From the IMG/VR virus record IMGVR_UViG_3300043467_000556, positions 1 through 22,338 of that record: a DNA stretch of 22,338 bases, one strand, 5' to 3'. This DNA comes from a virus. The notes beneath the pieces were generated by a model. That model saw only the letters and a program-made list of their open reading frames with translations, had not been told where the DNA came from and searched no databases. Below, piece after piece: positions 1 to 8,486 of the stretch. The position numbers and the translations under genes were made by a program. The stretch's first letter is position 1. The number at the start of each line of letters is the position of its first letter.

Positions 1-597
1 AAAAAATTTTGCCGACATATAAAACTCAGTTATATCAATAAATTCTCTTTTTCTTAACCAATAAACAAAAAATCCCTCTTTATCACCAATAAAATCCAAA
101 TTAAATTTTGGTTTTCTAATATCAACAGGTGGTAATAATGGTGATAATATTACACTCTCAAATTGACCTTGTTGTACCGGTAGTATAATTGTGAAATATA
201 ATGTTTGTGTTTTATCTTGTGGTGTATCATAAAAATCCAATTTAAAAAATGATTTTGTGAATGGTTTAACAAAATAATAAATGTCAGATGGTGTAAAACC
301 TTCGTTCAAATATGTCACGTCCCAATTTAATGGTGTCACAGTTGTTGCACTTATTGGTAAAGTATTGTCATAAAACTGAAACTCATAATTAATTTCAGTT
401 GTTTGGTTTTGGAATTCGTTGTGTGAAAACCGAATTGTTTCAAAATCATTGGCCAAACCAATAACTTCTTTGACCATTTTTTCTTGATATTCATCAATAC
501 TATCGTCACGTCCAGTAAAATCCCATTTCATCTCAATAGGGACATTTACGAACTGATCATTATCTGGTAACACTATTTTAAATTTATTCACACTCAT
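1..597 (-). CDS. Virion structural protein, C-terminus beyond window (partial)
   Basis: The minus strand is open from an ATG at 597 to the window edge, giving 199 codons with no stop, so the gene continues to the left. The protein starts MSVNKFKIVLPDNDQF and is rich in aromatic, Asp and Thr residues (for example IEMKWDFTGRDD), as beta-rich phage tail or baseplate proteins often are. The start overlaps the end of the upstream structural gene by 14 bases, which suggests translational coupling and one late operon. I see no enzymatic motif, signal peptide or membrane segment. The structural assignment rests on position in the virion block and on composition, so the exact role is unknown. Confidence 0.7.
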   Translation of the reverse strand, partial: MSVNKFKIVLPDNDQFVNVPIEMKWDFTGRDDSIDEYQEKMVKEVIGLANDFETIRFSHNEFQNQTTEINYEFQFYDNTLPISATTVTPLNWDVTYLNEGFTPSDIYYFVKPFTKSFFKLDFYDTPQDKTQTLYFTIILPVQQGQFESVILSPLLPPVDIRKPKFNLDFIGDKEGFFVYWLRKREFIDITEFYMSAKFF

Positions 598-2320
598 CTG
601 TTGTTGGTATTTCAATTTCACTTATGTTTTGTAGTCCAATACCCTCTGGGTATAACCTAAAAATATAATTATCATATGGATAATGTTTACCGTTTAAAAA
701 CGGATAATCAACACCAATATCAGCAGTATCAATATATCCATATGGATACATATCTCGCCATCTAAAACTATTTGATAAATTTGAGTAAAACGCATAATTA
801 GGTATCCCAATAACACCACTCGCTGGTGCTTCCTCAATATAATCCGAGAACGACCTAATTTTTAATGGTGAATGTGGTTTATAATAATAACCCAATGGAT
901 TTGTTGATAACATTAATGACGGAACATTAAAATGACTAACGTCAAAAGTTATTTTATGATTCATTTCAGATATAACACGTTCAATTTGATCATAATCATT
1001 CCATTCACAATACGCACCATCAATAATATCGCCAATCGTTAATAATTCATTATAGTAAAATGGTCCAGCTGGTGGTTGTGTGTTTGAATTATATGTGGAT
1101 TGTAAAACACCAGTTGATGATAGGGGATTTGTTTGATCCCACCAAGGATTTGTTAACCCATTAATTAATGGTACATTAAAATCAAACCCTTGTTTTAAAT
1201 CTTTTGTCCAACCAAAATAACCTCTCCAAATTGTTGTAAAATATAATTCACTAATTGGTCTTTTTTGGTTATCCAATAATGGATTAATATCTATATCACA
1301 ATTAAATGATAATGTATAACTTTGGTTACCTTCCTTAATTGACGTTCTTTCAACATTATTTGGTGTTAAGACGGCCTTTTCTAATTTTGTTTTATTACTA
1401 AAATTATTTAATTCAAAACCAGCCTTAGTTAATACCGCACATTCTGAGTTTGTCAATACTTTATGTAATCTAACATAATATTTTGATGTTGTTTCACCAG
1501 TATTTGTGTCGTTAATTACTCGTTTAAAATTACCAACGTTACCTGTTTGAAAAGTTGTCCCAGTGTATCCAATATTATCAATATTAAATATGTAGACATC
1601 ACTACCGTAACCAACGTCACCCAGACTACTTACCTGAAAAAGGTCAACACCATCATAATTAAATGGTAATTTAACAAATTCACCAACATTTAGTCCGTGT
1701 TTCATTGGTGTCTGGAACGATATTTCATTATTGTTTAAGTCGGATCCTGTTTTAATATAAAAAGGAATACCCTCGTTTGCTAACCAATACCACGATGCTT
1801 GTGTTTGGGGGTCAATCGCATATAATTGTTTGTCGTAATCGTTCTCAAACGCATATGTTATGTAATGTGACCAATTATAGGTTGTCGCACTTTTATTTAT
1901 AAAGTTAATGTGGTTGTTTGGTGGTTGTGTATAACCTAAAACATTATTGTCATTTCTAAATAAATCAAATTCAAAATATTGTGGATAACCATCCCAACCA
2001 ACATTTGGATTTGTTGTTTGTGTTATTTTATTCTTAATGGCGTTAGTATAGAATAAATTATCTTTATATGGTTTGTATGTTGTTGTTCCGCTAAATTCAT
2101 TTTGGAATATAAATGTGTACTTACAAGTTGGTCTAAAAGTAGTTGATGATTGACGTTCTTGATCAAAGACTACTTGTAAATTTAAATCAACATTTCTATC
2201 ATACTCAACCGATTCTTTATGTGTCTGTTCTAATGGGACATTTAAAGAAATACTTTGGTTCTGTGATGATTTAAATTTTTCACTACCTAAAACTATTGTT
2301 GTTGTACTATCAATTCCCAT
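584..2320 (-). CDS. Virion structural protein, 578 residues, function unknown
   Basis: This 578-residue protein starts MGIDSTTTIVLGSEKF. It is rich in Asn, Thr, Tyr, Phe and Gly and has no signal peptide or membrane segment, a profile typical of beta-rich tail, baseplate or fibre-attachment proteins. Its ATG overlaps the stop of the 1761-residue gene (TAATG, one shared base), and its own stop overlaps the next gene by 14 bases, so the three genes are translationally linked. No catalytic motif is visible. It follows the gp25/gp6 baseplate genes and the giant structural gene, so a baseplate-wedge or tail-tip role is plausible. I cannot match it to a particular T4 protein. Confidence 0.75.
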   Translation of the reverse strand: MGIDSTTTIVLGSEKFKSSQNQSISLNVPLEQTHKESVEYDRNVDLNLQVVFDQERQSSTTFRPTCKYTFIFQNEFSGTTTYKPYKDNLFYTNAIKNKITQTTNPNVGWDGYPQYFEFDLFRNDNNVLGYTQPPNNHINFINKSATTYNWSHYITYAFENDYDKQLYAIDPQTQASWYWLANEGIPFYIKTGSDLNNNEISFQTPMKHGLNVGEFVKLPFNYDGVDLFQVSSLGDVGYGSDVYIFNIDNIGYTGTTFQTGNVGNFKRVINDTNTGETTSKYYVRLHKVLTNSECAVLTKAGFELNNFSNKTKLEKAVLTPNNVERTSIKEGNQSYTLSFNCDIDINPLLDNQKRPISELYFTTIWRGYFGWTKDLKQGFDFNVPLINGLTNPWWDQTNPLSSTGVLQSTYNSNTQPPAGPFYYNELLTIGDIIDGAYCEWNDYDQIERVISEMNHKITFDVSHFNVPSLMLSTNPLGYYYKPHSPLKIRSFSDYIEEAPASGVIGIPNYAFYSNLSNSFRWRDMYPYGYIDTADIGVDYPFLNGKHYPYDNYIFRLYPEGIGLQNISEIEIPTTDECE

Positions 2321-5300
2321 TATTCTTCAGTTGTTATATATCTTGTTATGAACCGATTTAGTGCTGTTTTTCCATTTTTCAAACCAAAATAAAAATGATT
2401 TGGTCCACCAACTAAAAATGGTGTTAATGATCCACCAGTTGTATCTGGTGTCATCGGCATATTAAAATCGTATGATGTTGTAAAGTTTGTTATAAAACCA
2501 AAATTAATATCAGGGGCTGAAGATGTTGGTGTTGTAAAATAATCCCCCGAATTACTATCTAAATCTTGATATTTTTTGTGGAAGAACGGACCATTTGTTT
2601 CCCAATTGTTTAACTCATTACCAAAAATAGTAGAGACCGAATTTAGTTTCCATTTATAGTTTGGTACATCTTGTGTTGTTGGGTAACCGTAATTATAACT
2701 TAATAATGGTGAAATATTATATATTGTAATACCAGGACTTAATCCCTTTCTATTTTTATATTTCTCTTCATTAATATCATAAAAAACACCAAAAACTGGT
2801 TTTCCTGGTCCATCTTCACCTAAATAAATCTGTGCGTCAGGGTAGTTACCAGAAATAAACGGGTTGATTTCATACTCAGAATTTATTGAGAATGATTGAG
2901 CAAAGTCACCGTCAATTCTATCACCATCTCGTGAAAAAAATTGATTTACAGATGCGTCACCAACACCAAGCAATTGTTGTAACCAAGTTGAATTTAACAA
3001 CCTAGATATAACACCAATTTGTAGTAGATCGGAACTATCGTTATATGACGTACTTCGTAGTGTATCAACCAAATATTCGCCAGATAAATTAGGATTTGCA
3101 CATATCTCAGATACAAATTCGTCACGTTTACCTAAATCCATAATTGTTGTTGGGAATAATATTTGTCTAGTATTTTGTGATGGGTCTGGGGTTGCAGGTA
3201 ACAAACCAGGAACTGCTGATGTTGGTGGTGGTGGTATTGAACCAATAAAATCATTACCATCCCAAGGTGAACTTCGGTAATAAAAATTATTACTAATTTC
3301 ATCAAAAACAACAACACCATTACAATACTGATAATTAGTTACTTGACCAGAAATATTAAAGTTTGTCCCCTTGTTAAATGACGGCATATATAACACCCCG
3401 TTAATCCAGTTATTTTGGAACATATGACTAAACACACCTCTACAAGCAGCAAAATTTATTCTAAACCTAGTTGACCATTCTAAAAATAATTTTATATCAT
3501 CATCTAAATTTGCAACATATGGTTTGTTTAGCAAATAATAACAACCACCTTCAACTTTGTCGTTATTAACACAATTTGGGTCAACACCAAAATTCACACC
3601 ACTACCAGTGTAACATTGTAATTCAACAAGACCACTACAACTTAACGAATTAACAATAGATGTACCAACATTTCCTGTGTAATCTAAGTCTTGCATATTA
3701 CCAGTTTGATCAGGTGATGTTGATAAAATACTTATGTCAGCGTCCAATAATCCAGTATCTGGAATCTTATATATTACAAAACCATTATTCTGGTGTAATG
3801 CAAAACTAGTGTTAACGTTTCCAACAGACCCTTCGGTTGTTGTTGAAGTTGGTAACCTGTCACTTCTCATTACAATACCATTAACATTATTAAAATTAAT
3901 TCCCGTTAATGACGTATAGGTATGGTACGCCGGAGAGTATAACCACCATCTTTGTTGTTGTGAACCACTACCAAAAGTACTATTACGTGTCACATCACTA
4001 TATAAAAATGTACCACCACCAACGTAATAGTTGTTTGTTGCTAAATCAAATGTTTGTCCAACGGTTGTTGCATATTGTGAACCAGTGTTATTATCACTAG
4101 TTAATTGTACATCAAGATACCCATTAGGGTTTGATAACGCGTTATTAAATGGTAAAAATCTATTCGTATTTGTTAATAATAGTCTATTTGTTGTTGCATC
4201 TACCAATGAAGATAGGTTTTGTAATGACGAAACAGGTGAGTATGAACCCAAATTTGAATTATTATGATCTGTTGACAAATAATAATAAGGTAGTGTTGAG
4301 TTTTGATTGGGGTATTGTGCAAACAATGTTGGGTCTGGTGTAAAGGTAAAGGATGGGTAAAATAACTTTCTATCAGTACCTGATGTTATTGGTGTATTAT
4401 CATTAACGTTGTTGTGTTCAATTGGTTTTAGCCCATTTGAATAACCTCTAATTGGGTTGTTTAATTTAAACATACCGTTTACTTGTATATCATTATGTTG
4501 TTTACCGAACAATCGTCCAATACCATACGTTATGTTTTGTCGGTCGGTATACGGATCAACACCCCTAACTAAAACCATAATTGACAATAAATTTGGCCCG
4601 CCACATTGTGTTCCAATTGCAGACCAACTCTGACTCTTGTTGTTTCCACCAGTACCCCACTTATCGTAAGTATAACGTATTCTATGGTACAAATATTCAC
4701 TAGGAAACGAACCACTATCATTAAAATCAGGACCTAAATCAATAAATTGTTGTACCGTTAAACCAGTGACAACCTGGAAGTACTCGGTATCGGCTATAAA
4801 TTTGTAGTTCGTTTCAATATCACCCGTTTGTATTATATTGATATTTACTGGTAAACTATTATTGGGGTTACTTGGGTCAGCATAATAAATTGTTCTACCT
4901 ATTGATTGTCCAACAGTTGTTGTACCAGTTATTGATGAGGTTCCAAATTCATTTGTTATTGTGTTTCCACTATTATCTGTCAACCCAGTTAACCTTATTA
5001 AATCTGTTGATTTTTGGGGATCATTAAATGTTAATAAGTCACCAGACTGAAATGTTGATATCATACTAGGGTCACCAACCAATACCACGACCTGATCTTT
5101 AAATTCTGGCGAACCGTTAACACTAGTTGTTATTTGATTGACATTTGAAAAGTATTTATCTCTAAGGTTAAACGCGTTTAGTTTCTGACTCCACGGTTCT
5201 GTTAACGGGTAACCATATTCATCATTACCAGTACCACAATCACCAGATCTACTTAAAAAAGATGTTGACCCTCGTCTCCACGAAACGTCAGGATTGTCAA

Positions 5301-7605
5301 CACCACCAAACATTTGATAATATTGTGTTATGGCGTTTTGTATTGCAAGGACTTGTTGATTATCATCCAAATCATCACAGTTGTTATAAAATTTATCTAT
5401 ATTGGGGTTTTTATTAATAACGTTTGCCTCACCACAACCATAACTATTAGAACTACTAGTGTTTGCAAGTTGTGACGAGTTTGTTTCACCCTCTACCGTG
5501 AAAGTTTCAACTTCATCAAAATCCGCTGAACGATCCTCACAGGGACATGCGTCACAATCGGGGTAAGAAATCATAGGTAGTGCTATCCTTGAAAATCCTT
5601 TTTTTGATATTATTTTAGGGACGATCTTTGCAATAAAAAACACCAATAATAACGTATATAACGTTCCTGCCAAAATTTGAGGTATCACAATACCTAATGC
5701 TGGGAATGATGTTGCGGCAGTACCAAAAGCCTGTACTGCGAGATATATTAATAACGCTGGTATTAAAACAATAATTAACCATTTAAAAATTGGCCAGATT
5801 AATGCGACAAAGTGCCCTAAAGATAATAATATAATTAGTGGGTACTTTAAAATGAAAAGTAAAATACTAACAACAAACTCAATAAAATCAAAATTTCTCT
5901 GTAAGTCATTAACTGGAAATTTATTATTCTCACTTTGACAAGATCTATCGGTAATTTCTTTTATTCCCAAATGTCGTGATCTACCTTTACCATTTTTATA
6001 ACGATCAATAAATGAACTAATTGTATATACCTTATTATAATTAAATTCATAAAAAGTGTCTTCACAATTTATTGCCGATTGTTTATCAACATAATCATCC
6101 CAGTCTAAACTAAACGCATACGATCTTAATACATCATAATAGTCTTGTGGCAAAGCAGTATAAATAAATGTTTGTTGTTGAGTGTCATCAATAGGGTTTG
6201 ATACAATTTGTACTGTATCACCAATTGTCACCGGTATTAAAGTCGTATCACCATAATATGGGTTTCCGTTTATTACAACACTATAGTTTTGTGAGTTTAC
6301 ATTGTCCTCTAGTAATAAACCACCATTTTGTGTTATAATAGTTGTACCAGTTAATAAACCAGTTGGTATTTGGATTTGTACTGTACTAGTGTTCGCTGGA
6401 TTAAACGGATCTGTATTTGGGTTAGACCATCCGTGTTCTTTGATGTTTGGAACTAAAAAATTACCACGTAAAAAATCATTCTGTAATCCTTGTTCGTTTT
6501 GCCATTTAATTTTAAATCTATATTTTCCCTTTGTTGGTATACCTTTTTGGGGGTCGTTTGATATAACTTGTTGCCCAAATTCATTAGTTATGACATAATT
6601 CAAGTTCATTGGTACATTAATTAACCAGGTACCATTATCGTCAATAACTTTACCATCTTCATCTAACTTATATTGTTCAAGTAATGGGTTATTATTTTGA
6701 TCTGGAAATATAGTTTGTCTAATCGCCAATATCTGTCCCGGACCGGCAACCAAATCGCACATGTTTCCAGTATTATTCTTTGGTTTACAATTACGTTTAA
6801 TTGAGTCCTCGTCGGATGTTGATACTAACGAACCCATAAAAATCGCTGTCGGTTCAATTTTTATATTCGCCTCGGCGGTTAAATCAAAATCAAGACGATT
6901 TATACCAAATTGACAAATGTCAGCATCACCCCAAAATGGTGCGATTTCAGTAATCTTATTTAAAGTTTTAATTTGTGGTAACTCATTTAGATTTGTTGAG
7001 GTTTTAAAAGTGTTTCCATTAACTTGTGATGGATTGGCAACGCCAGAGTCAATTAAATCTTGTGGTGTTAATGAAAAACAACCTATGTCAGATAAATCAA
7101 CATCCATAACAATTGTTTGAGTTCCCGTTGGAACACCAAATATCATATAATCACCACTTTCATTTGTTTTAACCGTAAATTTATAATATTTGTCATACAC
7201 TTCAATGTACGATTGGTCTAACAGAACTTCATCTCTTGTTGGAAACGTCCCTGTTGCAGCATGTGTCGTATAAGAGGGATCTTTTGGTAATAAATTATAT
7301 CTATAACCATCTTCATTTAAATCAGTTAAATTTTTATATGGATACAATTCAGAAATCAATGGGTTTAACTCATCATCATCTGACAATGGTATAAAAACCG
7401 ATACTTTTGCGTTTGGTACTCCAAATCCACCATTAACCAAAACACGACCAACAATAACACCATAATCCGAACAAACTCTAGTGTAGATATCAGATTCGTT
7501 TATTTTAAGTGATAATATTTCTAATTGGTCAAAATCTTGTTCTAATTTAACATTAACATACTTGTCTTGACCAATCTCGGTTCTTATTCTATATGACTTG
7601 GGCAT
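2320..7605 (-). CDS. Giant virion/baseplate-associated protein with internal membrane segments (1761 residues)
   Basis: The N-terminus (MPKSYRIRTEIGQDKYVNVK) leads into a region resembling a carboxypeptidase-regulatory-like/Ig-type beta domain at about residues 50-172, with GRVLVNGG near 53, KTNESGDY near 146 and VPTGTQTIVMDVD near 158. A strongly hydrophobic stretch at about residues 570-670 can hold three or four transmembrane helices. It is followed by a Cys cluster (DCDACPCED, near 682-690). The remaining roughly 1050 residues are Asn/Thr/Ser/Gly-rich and look like tail or fibre beta structure. The start is preceded by AAGGA, one of the few Shine-Dalgarno-like sequences here. Its place after gp25- and gp6-like genes matches where T4 keeps its large wedge protein gp7, but I see no motif proving that equivalence. 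The membrane segments are unusual for a baseplate protein. Confidence 0.75.
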   Translation of the reverse strand: MPKSYRIRTEIGQDKYVNVKLEQDFDQLEILSLKINESDIYTRVCSDYGVIVGRVLVNGGFGVPNAKVSVFIPLSDDDELNPLISELYPYKNLTDLNEDGYRYNLLPKDPSYTTHAATGTFPTRDEVLLDQSYIEVYDKYYKFTVKTNESGDYMIFGVPTGTQTIVMDVDLSDIGCFSLTPQDLIDSGVANPSQVNGNTFKTSTNLNELPQIKTLNKITEIAPFWGDADICQFGINRLDFDLTAEANIKIEPTAIFMGSLVSTSDEDSIKRNCKPKNNTGNMCDLVAGPGQILAIRQTIFPDQNNNPLLEQYKLDEDGKVIDDNGTWLINVPMNLNYVITNEFGQQVISNDPQKGIPTKGKYRFKIKWQNEQGLQNDFLRGNFLVPNIKEHGWSNPNTDPFNPANTSTVQIQIPTGLLTGTTIITQNGGLLLEDNVNSQNYSVVINGNPYYGDTTLIPVTIGDTVQIVSNPIDDTQQQTFIYTALPQDYYDVLRSYAFSLDWDDYVDKQSAINCEDTFYEFNYNKVYTISSFIDRYKNGKGRSRHLGIKEITDRSCQSENNKFPVNDLQRNFDFIEFVVSILLFILKYPLIILLSLGHFVALIWPIFKWLIIVLIPALLIYLAVQAFGTAATSFPALGIVIPQILAGTLYTLLLVFFIAKIVPKIISKKGFSRIALPMISYPDCDACPCEDRSADFDEVETFTVEGETNSSQLANTSSSNSYGCGEANVINKNPNIDKFYNNCDDLDDNQQVLAIQNAITQYYQMFGGVDNPDVSWRRGSTSFLSRSGDCGTGNDEYGYPLTEPWSQKLNAFNLRDKYFSNVNQITTSVNGSPEFKDQVVVLVGDPSMISTFQSGDLLTFNDPQKSTDLIRLTGLTDNSGNTITNEFGTSSITGTTTVGQSIGRTIYYADPSNPNNSLPVNINIIQTGDIETNYKFIADTEYFQVVTGLTVQQFIDLGPDFNDSGSFPSEYLYHRIRYTYDKWGTGGNNKSQSWSAIGTQCGGPNLLSIMVLVRGVDPYTDRQNITYGIGRLFGKQHNDIQVNGMFKLNNPIRGYSNGLKPIEHNNVNDNTPITSGTDRKLFYPSFTFTPDPTLFAQYPNQNSTLPYYYLSTDHNNSNLGSYSPVSSLQNLSSLVDATTNRLLLTNTNRFLPFNNALSNPNGYLDVQLTSDNNTGSQYATTVGQTFDLATNNYYVGGGTFLYSDVTRNSTFGSGSQQQRWWLYSPAYHTYTSLTGINFNNVNGIVMRSDRLPTSTTTEGSVGNVNTSFALHQNNGFVIYKIPDTGLLDADISILSTSPDQTGNMQDLDYTGNVGTSIVNSLSCSGLVELQCYTGSGVNFGVDPNCVNNDKVEGGCYYLLNKPYVANLDDDIKLFLEWSTRFRINFAACRGVFSHMFQNNWINGVLYMPSFNKGTNFNISGQVTNYQYCNGVVVFDEISNNFYYRSSPWDGNDFIGSIPPPPTSAVPGLLPATPDPSQNTRQILFPTTIMDLGKRDEFVSEICANPNLSGEYLVDTLRSTSYNDSSDLLQIGVISRLLNSTWLQQLLGVGDASVNQFFSRDGDRIDGDFAQSFSINSEYEINPFISGNYPDAQIYLGEDGPGKPVFGVFYDINEEKYKNRKGLSPGITIYNISPLLSYNYGYPTTQDVPNYKWKLNSVSTIFGNELNNWETNGPFFHKKYQDLDSNSGDYFTTPTSSAPDINFGFITNFTTSYDFNMPMTPDTTGGSLTPFLVGGPNHFYFGLKNGKTALNRFITRYITTEE

Positions 7606-7688
7606 TAATTCCTTCTTTTTTGATAAATAGTTTATTTCCTATTTTCAAAGAATAATCTTGTTTCTGAAAAAGTAAAAGATTGGTGTTG

Positions 7689-7705
7689 TTTCACAAAAAG
7701 TGAAA
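7689..7705. other. Small inverted repeat (hairpin) between array and giant gene
   Basis: TTTCAC and GTGAAA form a perfect 6-bp stem around an A5 loop (T5 when read on the minus strand). It lies in the spacer between the CRISPR-like array and the 1761-residue gene. No long U-run follows on the minus strand, so it is not a textbook terminator. It could be a processing site or a weak stop for the array transcript. Confidence 0.4.
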
Positions 7706-7717
7706 TTATATTTGTTG

Positions 7718-7746
7718 TTTCAATTATTGTGAAATGATAATTGAAA
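7718..7746. other. 10-bp perfect inverted repeat at the distal end of the array
   Basis: TTTCAATTAT (7718-7727) and ATAATTGAAA (7737-7746) are exact reverse complements separated by 9 bases. The right arm runs into the degenerate terminal repeat of the array, so the hairpin sits where the outer half of that repeat should be. Read on the minus strand, the loop contains TTTCAC, which could also pair with the GTGAAA of the neighbouring hairpin at 7689-7705. It may act as a trailer or terminator-like structure for the array transcript. The stem is AT-rich and would be only moderately stable. Confidence 0.5.
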
Positions 7747-8099
7747 TTGTAGACCTCATCCAACTCAATTAACCATTGGTGAACGAATTCCTTCGGGTGT
7801 GACTCCCCTTAAATTTTAGACCTCATCCAACCCACTCCCAAATATACCTTTTCCTTCACAGGTGTGACTCCCCTTAAATTGTAGACCTCATCCAACCTTC
7901 TCTTGGTGAAATCATTTTTGTGTTCATAGGTGTGACTCCCCTTAAATTGTAGACCTCATCCAACTTCGTTACAAGAATGGATGATAATGGAAATGGTGTG
8001 ACTCCCCTTAAATTGTAGACCTCATCCAACAACATTCACATTGTAAGGAATTGTAACAACGCTGGTGTGACTCCCCTTAAATTGTAGACCTCATCCAAC
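7729..8099 (-). CRISPR. CRISPR-like array: six 36-bp repeats, five spacers
   Basis: Repeats lie at 8064-8099, 7995-8030, 7929-7964, 7861-7896, 7796-7831 and 7729-7764. On the minus strand the unit begins GTTGGATGAGGTCTAC and ends AAGGGGAGTCACACC. Four copies are identical, the fifth has one substitution, and the sixth keeps only its first half. The intervening sequences are 33, 30, 32, 29 and 31 bp (from right to left) and are unrelated to one another. A degenerate last repeat at the low-coordinate end implies minus-strand transcription with the leader side at 8099. Lengths fit type II or type V arrays, but I see no strong internal hairpin, no cas gene and no obvious anti-repeat in the window, so the type is unassigned. 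The first repeat lies inside the coding region of the 145-residue gene at 8036-8473. Confidence 0.8.
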
Positions 8100-8473
8100 C
8101 ATCTCTTTGTAAGTTCCTGTGTTTCAGAGTAGTTAAGTCCAAATTTGTCTTCCAAAACTGACCAAATTTCATAATAATTGATATAAACAACCTCATTTTT
8201 TCTATCGTAAATCATAAAATTATGACCTTTTTTAAAACGATATAACGTCCAATCTTCACGTTCTTCGCTCTGAACTGATTCCAGATCGTTAAATAAATTT
8301 AAGAAGTCCATCGGTTCTTTGATGTCAAAAATTTTAAATAAATTATCCAAGGATCCTACAATCTTTACAACAGATTCAAAACCAACTTTTTTAATTAAAC
8401 CCAATAACTTCTCTTTTAAAGAAACGTTTTCTTTGATTAGTTTATATTGGTTTTCAGTTATTATTATTTTCAT
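8036..8473 (-). CDS. Small leader-bearing phage protein whose 3' end enters the CRISPR-like array
   Basis: This 145-residue protein starts MKIIITENQYKLIKEN. I chose the ATG at 8473 over the GTG one codon upstream because the leader then matches those of the genes at 11413 and 11888. The leader holds two (Ile/Leu)-x-Glu sites (ITE and IKE). The rest is helical and charged, with no known enzymatic motif. The C-terminal residues LDEVYNLRGVTP are encoded by the first array repeat, and the last nine residues and the stop lie in the first spacer. The native C-terminus may therefore have been replaced, or the repeat may derive from this gene. It lies between the gp6-like gene and the 1761-residue gene, so a virion role is likely but unproven. 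Confidence 0.7.
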   Translation of the reverse strand: MKIIITENQYKLIKENVSLKEKLLGLIKKVGFESVVKIVGSLDNLFKIFDIKEPMDFLNLFNDLESVQSEEREDWTLYRFKKGHNFMIYDRKNEVVYINYYEIWSVLEDKFGLNYSETQELTKRWLDEVYNLRGVTPALLQFLTM

Positions 8474-8486
8474 CACATATTATTTA

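Noticed and set aside
1893-1900. TATAAATA on the minus strand inside the 578-residue gene
   Set aside because: It lies in mid-gene with no nearby gene start downstream, so it is best explained by AT-rich composition.
3132-4343. Short open frames on both strands within the 1761-residue gene
   Set aside because: They lie wholly inside a long well-supported gene, have low-complexity His/Tyr/Val-rich products, and lack start-region signals; they are shadows.
6302-7120. Plus-strand frames of 98 and 67 residues
   Set aside because: They are antisense to conserved N-terminal coding sequence of the giant protein and have no recognisable domain.
7729-8099. Protein tandem repeat encoded by the 36-bp units
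   Set aside because: Stop codons and frame shifts in the spacers prevent one continuous repeated protein; only the first unit is part of a supported gene.
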